A stretch of 64,000 nt of DNA from Neopusillimonas maritima. Lineage in GTDB: Bacteria; Pseudomonadota; Gammaproteobacteria; Burkholderiales; Burkholderiaceae_B. This document shows positions 1 to 7,401 of this stretch, in pieces; the stretch's first letter is position 1; each line of letters begins with the position of its first letter. The stretch is taken from NCBI RefSeq assembly GCF_040930455.2, contig NZ_CP170494.1; one strand, written 5' to 3'. The translations under genes and the position numbers were made by a program. The notes beneath the pieces are model-generated. The model saw only the letters and a program-made list of their open reading frames with translations, was not told the DNA's origin and did no database searches.

Positions 1-734
1 GGCATCGGGTGCCTATGATAACGGCGTGGGGCGCGACAGAAACCGCGCCTTTGGCAACCGGTGTGTTTTTTGAATCGCATCGAGCCGACAATGTGGGTAT
101 TCCGGTACCCGGTTGTGAAATCAAGTTCGCGCCTGTCGATGGACGTTTTGAGCTTCGGGTGCGTGGGCCGAATGTGATGCCCGGTTATCTGGGGCGGCCC
201 GATTTAACCGCACGGGTTTTCGATGAAGAAGGCTATTTTCGCAGCGGTGATGCGGCCAGTCTTGCCGATGAAAGCGAACCGTCGAAAGGCATCATTTTTG
301 AAGGCCGCATCAGTGAGAATTTCAAGTTGCATTCAGGCACCTGGGTATCGGTTGGGCGCTTGCGTGGTTTGCTGATGGGTGAGTTATTGCCTTTGGTTTC
401 CGATGTGGTAATTGCCGGCCAGGGGCGGGATCGCCTTGGTTTGCTGGTATTTCTGGATACGGGGGTTGCCCGACGTCATGTGGGGCAGAATGATTTGAAC
501 TATGCCGCGCTGGCGCATCATCCCGCTATTCACGAGTATGTTTGCGCCGCCATTGCGCGTCATAACGCCATGCATCCGGGCAGCTCCACACGAATTGACT
601 GCTACGCCATTCCAACTGAGCCCCCGTCTGCCGTCGCGCGGGAAATAACCGACAAAGGATCGTTGAACCAGGCGAATGTGCTGTCGCATCGCGCCAAAGT
701 GGTGCAGGAAATGTTCGGGGATGAGGCAGATTGA
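1..734 (+). CDS. Acyl-CoA ligase C-terminal part (feruloyl-CoA synthetase-like), 5' truncated
   Basis: The frame is open from the left edge and ends at a TGA at 732-734, so only about the last 240 residues are present. The core signature GATETAPLAT near the start is the adenylate-forming A5-type motif (TETAP). RVRGPNVMPGYLGRPDLTARVFDEEGYFRSGD is summarised here by its GY-GRPD and YFRSGD motifs, typical of the hinge region. The family activates carboxylates with ATP and CoA. TETAP, and a C-terminal region lacking the standard GK-hinge lysine context, are most like feruloyl-CoA or other aromatic acyl-CoA synthetases. Its place next to aromatic meta-cleavage genes fits activation of a phenylpropanoid acid. 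Substrate is inferred; the family call is firm. Confidence 0.75.
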   Translation, partial: HRVPMITAWGATETAPLATGVFFESHRADNVGIPVPGCEIKFAPVDGRFELRVRGPNVMPGYLGRPDLTARVFDEEGYFRSGDAASLADESEPSKGIIFEGRISENFKLHSGTWVSVGRLRGLLMGELLPLVSDVVIAGQGRDRLGLLVFLDTGVARRHVGQNDLNYAALAHHPAIHEYVCAAIARHNAMHPGSSTRIDCYAIPTEPPSAVAREITDKGSLNQANVLSHRAKVVQEMFGDEAD

Positions 735-789
735 GCCGCACGCGCCGGCATCACCTCGTTAGCCTGAATAGGGTTTGAGCATTTCTTTC

Positions 790-805
790 TGGCACGTTAT
801 TTGCT
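790..805 (+). promoter_or_regulatory. Consensus-perfect sigma-54 (-24/-12) promoter motif
   Basis: TGGCACGTTATTTGCT matches the RpoN consensus TGGCACG-N4-TTGCW at every defined position. It lies just upstream of the gene starting at 809. The predicted transcription start (about 12 nt after the GC, near 815) falls at or past the ATG at 809, so use of this promoter would need the ATG at 818 (nearly leaderless) or a later start. No enhancer-binding regulator gene is seen nearby. A chance match cannot be excluded. Confidence 0.4.
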
Positions 806-808
806 TGC

Positions 809-1480
809 ATGAAAGGTATGAATACTTTCGTCCATCTTATCTCCAGCGGCGCAACCAGCATGTTTTGGTTGCGGGCACGTAACCACAATACACTTGCGCT
901 TACCGCGTCGCGAGCCATGCGTGCACTTCAGGAAAGCGAAGTGTGGTTGGTAGACGCGCGGGTTCATCAAAGTGTGGTTGAGCTGGCGCCGCCTTCCGCA
1001 CGCGTGATCCGGTTGGAGCCGCAAGATAATGAGTCGCGGGGCCAAACGGTTGCGTTGGGGCAGATGCGGCGTTATCGGCGGGCGGGTTATTCGGTGGCGC
1101 GGTTGCGTACTCCAGTCAATGTGGGTGATGACACCCTGGATCCGGCGGCATTGCGACTGCCCCTCATGCCTTCGCAGGTTGGGCGCGGTGTGACGCTTGT
1201 TGCGCCGCGTGTCGATGAGCCGAGCCTTGATTGGGTCAGGTTGTCGCATAACGGCATGACCTTGGTTTGCTACATGGGTGGCTTTTGCGTTACCCGTTTA
1301 AGCCAGGACTTAACGCGCATAGGCTGTTCGCCTTCCTTGCGGGTAACGGCGGTTTATTACAAAGCGTGTGCGCAGTACCGGTATGAGCACACAACATTAA
1401 GCGCATTGGTCAAAGCAGTGCAGTCGGGCGATTCGCTCAAGCCCGCGGTTGTTGTGCTCGATGGCATGATGCCTTTGTAA
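809..1480 (+). CDS. Shortened uroporphyrin-III C-methyltransferase-like protein, function unknown
   Basis: This 223-residue protein looks like a reduced tetrapyrrole (SAM-dependent) methylase of the CobA/CysG-C type. The N-terminal strand and helix (VHLISSG, then TASRAMRALQESEVWLVD) resemble VYLVGAG-LTLKALRLLQEADVVVYD. YSVARLR resembles the KVVRLK strand, LRLPLMPSQVGRGVTLVA resembles GIPLTHR-SVTFVTG, and GMTLVCYMG resembles the QTLVFYMG strand. The GGDPFVFGRGGEE SAM-binding loop and the following PGVTSA stretch, expected between about residues 98 and 105, are absent. It may therefore be a non-methylating relative or a decayed gene kept in frame. The alternative ATG at 818 has a closer AAAGG. 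Homology is by eye and moderately sure. Confidence 0.5.
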   Translation: MKGMNTFVHLISSGATSMFWLRARNHNTLALTASRAMRALQESEVWLVDARVHQSVVELAPPSARVIRLEPQDNESRGQTVALGQMRRYRRAGYSVARLRTPVNVGDDTLDPAALRLPLMPSQVGRGVTLVAPRVDEPSLDWVRLSHNGMTLVCYMGGFCVTRLSQDLTRIGCSPSLRVTAVYYKACAQYRYEHTTLSALVKAVQSGDSLKPAVVVLDGMMPL

Positions 1481-1544
1481 TGTTATTCAGGACGTCGGCG
1501 TCCACGGCCGTTAAAATGACCCCTTCCCAGAAAGGAGTCATTCC

Positions 1545-2765
1545 ATGCCCGGCCTGCTGGCGCCTCATTTGCGCCGTTTTCGTTCTGTTCTAGCCGTCTG
1601 TAGAACGGGAAGCACCGCTCAGGCGGCTCTGATTCTGCCGTTGTCGCAATCGGCTATTGCGCGCGCAATTCGGGAGTTGGAAGACGATTTGGGCCGCCCT
1701 TTGTTTGAGCGCGCGGCAAGAGGTATGTTGCCAACTCCGGTGGGGCGTTTGTTGTCGTATCGTGCCGAGCGTGCGATGGCGCAGCTTCAGTTGGCCGAGA
1801 CTGAGCTGAAAGGGCATGATCAAAGTGGCGCGCCGGTGGCGACAAGCCGATTTGTTCACACGGTGGGATACCGGCATCTTCAAACGTTTATTATTTTTTG
1901 TGACACCCGCAGTGAGACTATTGCGGCGCAGCGGCTGGGGGTGAGTCAGCCGGCCGTCAACCAAACATTGCGGCAACTTTCTCATCTGCTGGGGTGCGAA
2001 CTTTTCCAGCGTTCCGCACGGGGTGTCCGGTTAACCGAAAACGGCGAGGCTTTATTGCGCCGCGTGAAGTTGGCTTTGGCGGAATTTCGTCATGCCGGTG
2101 AGGATCTGGCGGCGTTCGACGGCCGGATGCAGGGGCGGATTGTCATTGGTTCTTTGCCTTTATCAGCCGGTGTGTTGGTGCCGCGTGCGGTTGATCGCAT
2201 GTTGGTCCGGCGTCATGATCTGAAAGTGACCATTGTGGATGGCACGTACGATGGCTTGATGTACCAGTTGCGTCATGCTGATATTGATGTCGTAGTGGGT
2301 GCCTTGCGCCCCGGCGCGCCGGGCAGTGATGTTGTGCAAACACCGTTGTTTGAAGATACGCTTTCAGTCGTGGTGCGGCGTGGCCATCCGTTGGAAAAGC
2401 AGGCGTTGAGAACGCTGCGCGATGTTGTGGACCAGCCTTGGATAGCGCCGTTAAGCGGCACGCCTGCAAGAGAGGCGTTCGAACGCGCATTTCGCGCAGC
2501 GGGGGTTGCCCCGCCTTCTGCTGAACTGGAAGTGAATAGCGCCATAGTGTTGCAGGCATTGTTGCAAGATAGCAATCGGCTTGCCTTATTGTCGCGTCGC
2601 CAGATTTTCCACGGTATTTCTTCGGGTGTGTTTAGTATTCTGCCTATAGCGGTAGAGGAAACATCGCGTCAGATTGGTTTGACGATGCGTGCCGACGCTG
2701 ACCCCAGTGCAAGCATTCGTCTGTTTATTCAAGAACTCCAGATATTAGCGAAAGAGCTGAGTTAA
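1545..2765 (+). CDS. LysR-family regulator with two tandem helix-turn-helix domains (probable regulator of the gal genes)
   Basis: At 406 residues this is about 100 longer than a usual LysR protein. Residues 8-65 form one LysR-type winged helix (LSQSAIARAIRELEDDLGRPLFER), and residues 110-170 form a second complete one (GVSQPAVNQTLRQLSHLLGCELFQR). The periplasmic-binding-protein-like effector domain follows from about residue 195. The start is well supported by AAAGGAG six bases upstream. It lies directly upstream of, and in the same direction as, galB-galC-galD. LysR-type activators such as GalR control gallate genes in Pseudomonas, so it is likely to regulate this operon in response to a pathway intermediate. 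The effector is inferred. Confidence 0.85.
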   Translation: MPGLLAPHLRRFRSVLAVCRTGSTAQAALILPLSQSAIARAIRELEDDLGRPLFERAARGMLPTPVGRLLSYRAERAMAQLQLAETELKGHDQSGAPVATSRFVHTVGYRHLQTFIIFCDTRSETIAAQRLGVSQPAVNQTLRQLSHLLGCELFQRSARGVRLTENGEALLRRVKLALAEFRHAGEDLAAFDGRMQGRIVIGSLPLSAGVLVPRAVDRMLVRRHDLKVTIVDGTYDGLMYQLRHADIDVVVGALRPGAPGSDVVQTPLFEDTLSVVVRRGHPLEKQALRTLRDVVDQPWIAPLSGTPAREAFERAFRAAGVAPPSAELEVNSAIVLQALLQDSNRLALLSRRQIFHGISSGVFSILPIAVEETSRQIGLTMRADADPSASIRLFIQELQILAKELS

Positions 2766-2879
2766 TTTTTATAAGTATAAGTAAAACGCATTGCCCTGCG
2801 CGCGATGTCACTGGTCACTCCGGTTCAGTTTTGGCACACTGGCTTGATTGCATGATTCGTATCTTCGCGAGGGGTAATA

Positions 2880-3626
2880 ATGAGTAATTCAAATACAACA
2901 GATCAGCGCGCGGGCCTGGTGGTGAGCGCGCATTCCGCCGATTTTGTCTGGCGTTCAGCCGGGGCGATTGCGGTACATGCCGCGCTGGGTTATCGCATGA
3001 AAGTGATCTGCCTTTCATTTGGTGAGCGCGGTGAGTCGGCCAAGCTGTGGCGTAAAGGCGATATGACGCTTGATAAGGTTAAATCGGCGCGCAAGGAAGA
3101 AGCACAACGCGCGGCCGATGTTTTGGGCGCTGAAATTGAGTTTTTCGATGTCGGTGATTACCCCATGCGCATCTCCGACGAAACATTAATGCGTCTGGTC
3201 GATGTCTATCGCGAATTGCAACCGGCATTTGTGTTAAGCCATTCGGTCAAAGACCCCTACAACTTCGATCACCCCTTGGCGATGCATGTTGCACAAGAGG
3301 CACGCGTTATTGCGCAGGCCGAAGGGCACAACCCCGGCCAGAAAGTGGTGGGCGCGCCGCCGGTTTATGCGTTTGAACCGCATCAAACCGAGCAGTGCGA
3401 ATGGGTGCCGAATACGTTTCTGGATATCACCCATGTTTGGGATAAAAAGCGCCAGGCGATTGAATGCATGGCCGGCCAAGAACATTTATGGGCTTACTAC
3501 ACGCGGGTTGCGCAACAGCGCGGTGTGCAGGCCAAGCGTAATATAGGCATTACCGCAGCCCGAAATATCGAGTATGCGGAAGGCTATATGCGTTTAACCC
3601 CCTCAGTGGTAGGAGAACTGGCATGA
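2880..3626 (+). CDS. galB: 4-oxalomesaconate hydratase, PIG-L/LmbE family (GalB type)
   Basis: The protein (248 aa) belongs to the PIG-L metal-dependent family. The usual AHPDDE metal-binding motif appears as SAHSADFVWRSAG near residues 16-28. A second conserved segment, SHSVKDPYNFDHP, follows near residues 120-132. GalB enzymes of Pseudomonas use this fold to hydrate 4-oxalomesaconate to 4-carboxy-4-hydroxy-2-oxoadipate, the step shared by protocatechuate 4,5-cleavage and gallate degradation. The assignment rests mainly on context: the next two genes encode the matching aldolase and tautomerase. Start ATG follows GAGGGG. The stop overlaps the next start (ATGA), indicating translational coupling. 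It differs from the amidohydrolase-type LigJ of sphingomonads. Confidence 0.85.
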   Translation: MSNSNTTDQRAGLVVSAHSADFVWRSAGAIAVHAALGYRMKVICLSFGERGESAKLWRKGDMTLDKVKSARKEEAQRAADVLGAEIEFFDVGDYPMRISDETLMRLVDVYRELQPAFVLSHSVKDPYNFDHPLAMHVAQEARVIAQAEGHNPGQKVVGAPPVYAFEPHQTEQCEWVPNTFLDITHVWDKKRQAIECMAGQEHLWAYYTRVAQQRGVQAKRNIGITAARNIEYAEGYMRLTPSVVGELA

Positions 3627-4318
3627 AGCGAGGCGTTGTCGTTCAAAAAGTAACCCGTGCCGACCCGGCCGATATTGCACTGCTGCAAAAGGCAGGTGCT
3701 GCAACCGTACATGAAGCACAAAGTCGTTTGGGCCTGATGGCACCCTATATGCGGCCCATTTGGCCGGGGGCCTGCATTGCCGGTTCGGCGATTACGGCTT
3801 TGGTGCCGCCCGCCGATAACTGGATGCTTCACGTGGCGGTTGAGCAGTGTCAGAAAGGCGATATTCTGGTGGTTGCAACCACGTCTGAATGCACCGACGG
3901 CTACTTCGGCGATCTTCTGGCCACTTCCTTAATGGCGCGCGGTGTGTTGGGCCTGGTAATTGACGGCGGCTGTCGCGATGTGCGTGCATTAACTGAAATG
4001 CAGTTTCCGGTATGGTCGCGTGCCATTTCGGCCCAGGGCACTGTCAAGGAAACGTTGGGCTCCGTGAATGTTCCGGTTACCTGCGCACGCCAATTGGTTA
4101 ACCCCGGCGACGTTATTGTGGCCGACGACGACGGTGTGGCAGTGGTGCAAGTGGCCGACGTGCCTCAGGTTGCTCAGGCCGCGTTGGCCCGGATGGAAAA
4201 AGAAGAAAAGACGCGTCAGGTGCTGGCAACCGGGGAATTGGGTCTTGATTATTACGGCATGCGCGAGCGCCTTGAGGCCAAGGGTTTGCGTTACGTTAAC
4301 TCTCTGAATGATTTGTAA
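3623..4318 (+). CDS. galC: 4-carboxy-4-hydroxy-2-oxoadipate aldolase, RraA-like fold (GalC/LigK type)
   Basis: This 231-residue protein has the RraA/HMG-CHA aldolase fold, with VHEAQSRLGLMAPYMRP near the N terminus and the metal/pyruvate site G-VIDGGCRD around residues 114-122. The family cleaves 4-carboxy-4-hydroxy-2-oxoadipate to pyruvate and oxaloacetate, the last step of the 4,5-cleavage pathway, and also accepts 4-hydroxy-4-methyl-2-oxoglutarate. Retention of the GGxRD motif separates a catalytic aldolase from the RNase E inhibitor RraA. It is translationally coupled to galB by a four-base overlap and is followed 11 bases later by galD. Confidence 0.87.
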   Translation: MKRGVVVQKVTRADPADIALLQKAGAATVHEAQSRLGLMAPYMRPIWPGACIAGSAITALVPPADNWMLHVAVEQCQKGDILVVATTSECTDGYFGDLLATSLMARGVLGLVIDGGCRDVRALTEMQFPVWSRAISAQGTVKETLGSVNVPVTCARQLVNPGDVIVADDDGVAVVQVADVPQVAQAALARMEKEEKTRQVLATGELGLDYYGMRERLEAKGLRYVNSLNDL

Positions 4319-4329
4319 TTCACGGGGCG

Positions 4330-5421
4330 ATGATGCAAACGCGTATTCCTTGTGTGCAAATGCGGGGCGGCACGTCGAAGGGGGCTTATTTTCATGCGTC
4401 CGATTTACCCGACGACGCCACCGTTCGTGACGCGGTTTTATTGGCTGTCATGGGGTCGCCCGACCCGCGCCAAATCGACGGCATTGGCGGCGCGGACCCT
4501 TTAACCAGCAAGGTCGCTATTGTGTCGCCGTCAACGCGTGCCGACGCCGATGTCGATTATCTTTTTGCGCAGGTTGTCGTTAACGAAGCGCGGGTTGATT
4601 ACGGGCAGAATTGCGGCAATATTCTGGCGGGTGTAGGCCCGTTCGCCATTGAAACGGGAATAGTGGCGGCACAGGAGGGCGTGACGCCGGTTGCCATTCA
4701 TATGGTCAATACGGGGCAAATAGCGGTTGCACATGTTGCTACACCAGGTGGGCGGGTTGTTTATGAAGGCGATCAACGGATAGACGGCGTGCCGGGTACG
4801 GCGGCGTCTATTCCAATTGCATTTCGTGACACTGCCGGCTCCAGTTGCGGCGCACTTTTTCCCACTGGAAAGAGGCAGGATGTCATCGACGGTGTGTCGC
4901 TTACCTGCATTGATAACGGCATGCCCATGGTGCTGATGCGGGCGCAGGATTTTGGGCGCACGGGTAACGAGACACGGGAAGCGCTCGATGCCGACACGGC
5001 GCTGAAGGCGCGTATCGAGGCGATCCGCCTGAAGGTCGGTCCGATGATGAACCTGGGTGACGTGTCTGAACGCACGGTGCCGAAAATGTGTTTGGTGTCG
5101 CCACCTGAACACGGCGGTGCTGTTAACACGCGCTGTTTCATTCCGCACCGTTGCCATGCGTCAATTGGCGTGTTGGCGGCGGTTAGCGTGGCAACGGCCG
5201 TTGCCATGCCCGGTACGGTTTGCGAGGGTGTGGGGGTGGTGCCCGATGGCGATCATATTAAGCTTGAAATTGAGCACCCCACTGGGCATATGGGGGTGGA
5301 AATTGCATTGGAACGAACGGCTGACGGCGTGAGTGTGGCGCAAGCTGCATTAATTCGTACGGCACGTTGGCTTTTCGATGGCCACGTGTGCGTGCCGCGC
5401 GGCGTTTGGGCCGACCGTTAA
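4330..5421 (+). CDS. galD: 4-oxalomesaconate tautomerase, PrpF family (GalD type)
   Basis: The protein (363 aa) begins with the PrpF-family signature IPCVQMRGGTSKGAYF and carries GIGGADPLTSKVAIV near residue 50 and YGQNCGNILAGVGPFA near residue 92, all typical of the diaminopimelate-epimerase-like PrpF fold. GalD-type members interconvert keto and enol forms of 4-oxalomesaconate to supply the substrate of GalB. PrpF itself acts in the methylcitrate cycle, but no prp genes are nearby and the galB-galC neighbours make GalD the better call. Two adjacent ATG codons at 4330 and 4333 are possible starts; the upstream GGGGCG is a weak ribosome site. Confidence 0.86.
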   Translation: MMQTRIPCVQMRGGTSKGAYFHASDLPDDATVRDAVLLAVMGSPDPRQIDGIGGADPLTSKVAIVSPSTRADADVDYLFAQVVVNEARVDYGQNCGNILAGVGPFAIETGIVAAQEGVTPVAIHMVNTGQIAVAHVATPGGRVVYEGDQRIDGVPGTAASIPIAFRDTAGSSCGALFPTGKRQDVIDGVSLTCIDNGMPMVLMRAQDFGRTGNETREALDADTALKARIEAIRLKVGPMMNLGDVSERTVPKMCLVSPPEHGGAVNTRCFIPHRCHASIGVLAAVSVATAVAMPGTVCEGVGVVPDGDHIKLEIEHPTGHMGVEIALERTADGVSVAQAALIRTARWLFDGHVCVPRGVWADR

Positions 5422-5436
5422 GTCAAAGGATATTTC

Positions 5437-6159
5437 ATGTCGAAAGAAACATTAGTGCTGTTGCCCGGGTTGTTGTGCGACGACGCAGTATGGGTTCATC
5501 AACGTCAGGCGATGGGACAACGCGTTGATACGGTCGTACCGCACTACGCCGAGCTGGGCTCCATCGAGGGCATGGCGAGAAAGGTGCTGGCCGAAGTGAC
5601 CGCCCCTGTTTTTTCATTGGCTGGTCATTCGATGGGCGGACGGGTTGCGCTTGAGGTTGTTCGTATGGCACCCCAACGGGTGCGGCGTTTGGCTTTGCTC
5701 GACACGGGTTATGAGCCTATCGCGGCGGGGGAGGCCGGTGCGCAGGAGCGTGAAAAGCGCATGAAGCTGTTGCAGCATGCAAAAGCCCATGGCATGCGTG
5801 AAATGGGTAAGTTGTGGGCGCCCGGCATGGTGCATCCCGATCGTCTGGCGTCACCCTTGTTCGATGAAATTCTGGATATGATCGAACGCCGCACGCCGGA
5901 GCAATTCGAAGCGCAAATTAATGCTTTGCTGGGTCGCCCCGATGCGGGGCCGGTGTTGCGCAAATTGCACTGCCCAACCGCACTTATTTGTGGCCGTGAA
6001 GACGCCTGGAGCCCTTATGCGCGACACGAGGCGATGAGTCATATGGTGCCGGCGCAATGGGTAACGTTACACGCGGTTGAGCACTGTGGACACATGTCGA
6101 CCATGGAGCAGCCCGAAGCGGTCAGTGCCTTGTTGGATATCTGGCTTTCGCGCGAATAA
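5437..6159 (+). CDS. Alpha/beta-hydrolase fold protein, gal-operon associated
   Basis: A 240-residue hydrolase with the nucleophile elbow GHSMGG (serine near residue 66), a likely acid in GREDAWSP (near residue 188) and a histidine in CGHMSTMEQP (near residue 215), giving a complete Ser-Asp-His triad. The oxyanion-hole region is LLPGLLCDD. There is no signal peptide, so it should be cytoplasmic. It begins 15 bases after galD with AAAGGA before its ATG, so it is probably the fourth gene of that operon. It could act on a lactone or ester feeding the pathway. The LigI lactonase that opens 2-pyrone-4,6-dicarboxylate is an amidohydrolase, so this is not its direct homologue. Exact substrate unknown. 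Confidence 0.8.
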   Translation: MSKETLVLLPGLLCDDAVWVHQRQAMGQRVDTVVPHYAELGSIEGMARKVLAEVTAPVFSLAGHSMGGRVALEVVRMAPQRVRRLALLDTGYEPIAAGEAGAQEREKRMKLLQHAKAHGMREMGKLWAPGMVHPDRLASPLFDEILDMIERRTPEQFEAQINALLGRPDAGPVLRKLHCPTALICGREDAWSPYARHEAMSHMVPAQWVTLHAVEHCGHMSTMEQPEAVSALLDIWLSRE

Positions 6160-6171
6160 AAGGAAAAAGGA

Positions 6172-6615
6172 ATGGAGCATCATCTCGACGCCGATATGCA
6201 GGCGATTCATACGATTTGCAAAGATTTGGCGGTGCGTACCGCTTGCCTGGTCGATCAGCAAAATTACGAAGCCCTGGTGCAGTTGTTTACGCCCGATGCC
6301 TCGTTGGTTAGGCCGGGGGGCGAGCCATTGGTAGGGCGCGCGCAAATACTGGCTTCCTACCAAAGTAAGCCGAAAGAGCGCCTTACGCGTCACTTCGTCA
6401 CCAATTCGGTGGTGTACGAAGCAGACCTTAATTCTGCGCGAATGACCAGTTATGTGTTGCTATGGAGTGCCGCCGCCGATTCGCCGCTTGAAGCTTTTGG
6501 CAGAAAAGCCGATGTCCGCCAGGTTGCCGGCCAGTTCGACGATTACCTGGTACGCACCGAAGAAGGCTGGCGCATCGCTCAGCGCAGCGCATCATTTCAA
6601 ATGTATCGCGAGTAA
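6172..6615 (+). CDS. SnoaL/NTF2-like small protein
   Basis: This 147-residue protein has the cone-shaped alpha+beta barrel pattern of SnoaL-like or ring-hydroxylating-dioxygenase-beta-like proteins: an N-terminal helix (IHTICKDLAVRTACLVDQQNYEALVQLF), then TPDASLVRPGGEPLVGR, then beta strands ending in DDYLVRTEEGWRIAQR. Such proteins serve as isomerases, hydrolases or non-catalytic subunits. It follows the hydrolase gene by 12 bases with AAAAGGAA ahead of its ATG, so it closes the gal operon. Its role cannot be read from sequence. It ends 32 bases before the convergent MarR gene, with no clear hairpin between them. Confidence 0.75.
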   Translation: MEHHLDADMQAIHTICKDLAVRTACLVDQQNYEALVQLFTPDASLVRPGGEPLVGRAQILASYQSKPKERLTRHFVTNSVVYEADLNSARMTSYVLLWSAAADSPLEAFGRKADVRQVAGQFDDYLVRTEEGWRIAQRSASFQMYRE

Positions 6616-6647
6616 ATCCCAATCGTATCCGCGTGGCGCTGCCGTCT

Positions 6648-7157
6648 TTATTCGGGAGCGTCCGTCTGATAGTACGAGTTGTTTTCGCCCATCATTTTGC
6701 TTAACAAATAAAGCAACGTTTTTTGTTCGTCGGGTGCAAGATTTCGCATTACATTGACTTGAATACGAGCCACATGAGGCTCGGCTTGTTTATAAAGTGC
6801 CTTGCCTTTCGGGGTCATGTAAATTTGCAGGCCCCGCTTCGATTTCGGGCTGCTGCGCCGTTCAAAATAACCTTGCGCCTCAAGCCGCCGCACCATGCCG
6901 CCAACGGTGGCTTCGTCCCAGTTCAATCGGGCGGCCAGTTCGCGTTGCTCCATCCCTTCCTGAATGCTGACCGCCAGGAAAGCCGCAAGTTGGCTGGCTG
7001 TCAGGCCCATTTTTCCCATTTCGGCGTCGAACGTGGCATTAATGAATTGCCCGCCCCGACGCAGCAAATATCCAGGCATATCGTATAGCTTGATAAACGG
7101 GTTTTGCGCGGGGGATCCGGGTTCGGCTGCATTGTGTGAAGTGTCTTTTTGTTTCAT
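6648..7157 (-). CDS. MarR-family transcriptional regulator
   Basis: The 169-residue protein has a MarR winged helix: LTASQLAAFLAVS, then QRELAARLNWDEATVGGMVRRLEAQGYFERR (recognition helix around residues 80-100), then a wing with SPKSKRGLQIYMTPKGKAL. It is transcribed away from the FMN reductase-hydrolase-monooxygenase-ABC operon across a 244-base shared region. MarR proteins in that arrangement usually repress the divergent catabolic operon and themselves, and are released by a substrate or intermediate. An inverted repeat ATGAC-TATAC-GTCAT at 7246-7260 is the best operator candidate. Confidence 0.85.
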   Translation of the reverse strand: MKQKDTSHNAAEPGSPAQNPFIKLYDMPGYLLRRGGQFINATFDAEMGKMGLTASQLAAFLAVSIQEGMEQRELAARLNWDEATVGGMVRRLEAQGYFERRSSPKSKRGLQIYMTPKGKALYKQAEPHVARIQVNVMRNLAPDEQKTLLYLLSKMMGENNSYYQTDAPE

Positions 7158-7190
7158 TTCTAAATCGTATCAGGACTTACCCTAGGCTTA

Positions 7191-7219
7191 TTGACAGGTA
7201 ATTTTCAGATCTTTACCAT
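7191..7219 (+). promoter_or_regulatory. Possible sigma-70 promoter for the flavin monooxygenase operon
   Basis: TTGACA at 7191-7196 is a perfect -35 hexamer, followed after 17 bases by TACCAT (7214-7219), a 4-of-6 match to the -10 consensus. Transcription from here would give a leader of about 175 bases that carries the inverted repeat at 7246-7260. Direction and use are inferred. Confidence 0.35.
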
Positions 7220-7245
7220 TTAAAAAAAGCATGCTTAGTTTTAGC

Positions 7246-7260
7246 ATGACTATACGTCAT
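7246..7260. promoter_or_regulatory. Inverted repeat, candidate MarR operator
   Basis: ATGACTATACGTCAT has perfect five-base arms around a five-base centre and lies between the divergent MarR gene and the FMN reductase gene. A few bases upstream, TTAGCATG and AGCATGCT form further short repeats. The size and symmetry fit a MarR dimer site. Confidence 0.4.
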
Positions 7261-7401
7261 AAATTTAAGAAAAACCAGAAACCCCTATAGTAGTTTGGAG
7301 ACAAGTGTCTGGGTAGTGGTACCCGTAACGTCATTTTTAAAGCTCATTGGTCAGGCTGGCTTATTGGCGTGGCAAAAAGTTTGGTTTGTGAAGGATTAGG
7401 T

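Noticed and set aside
2766..2879. LysR operator or second sigma-54 site upstream of galB (TTTTGGCACACTGGCTTGATTGC)
   Set aside because: TGGCAC and TTGC are present but not at the required 24/12 spacing, and no T-N11-A palindrome stands out.
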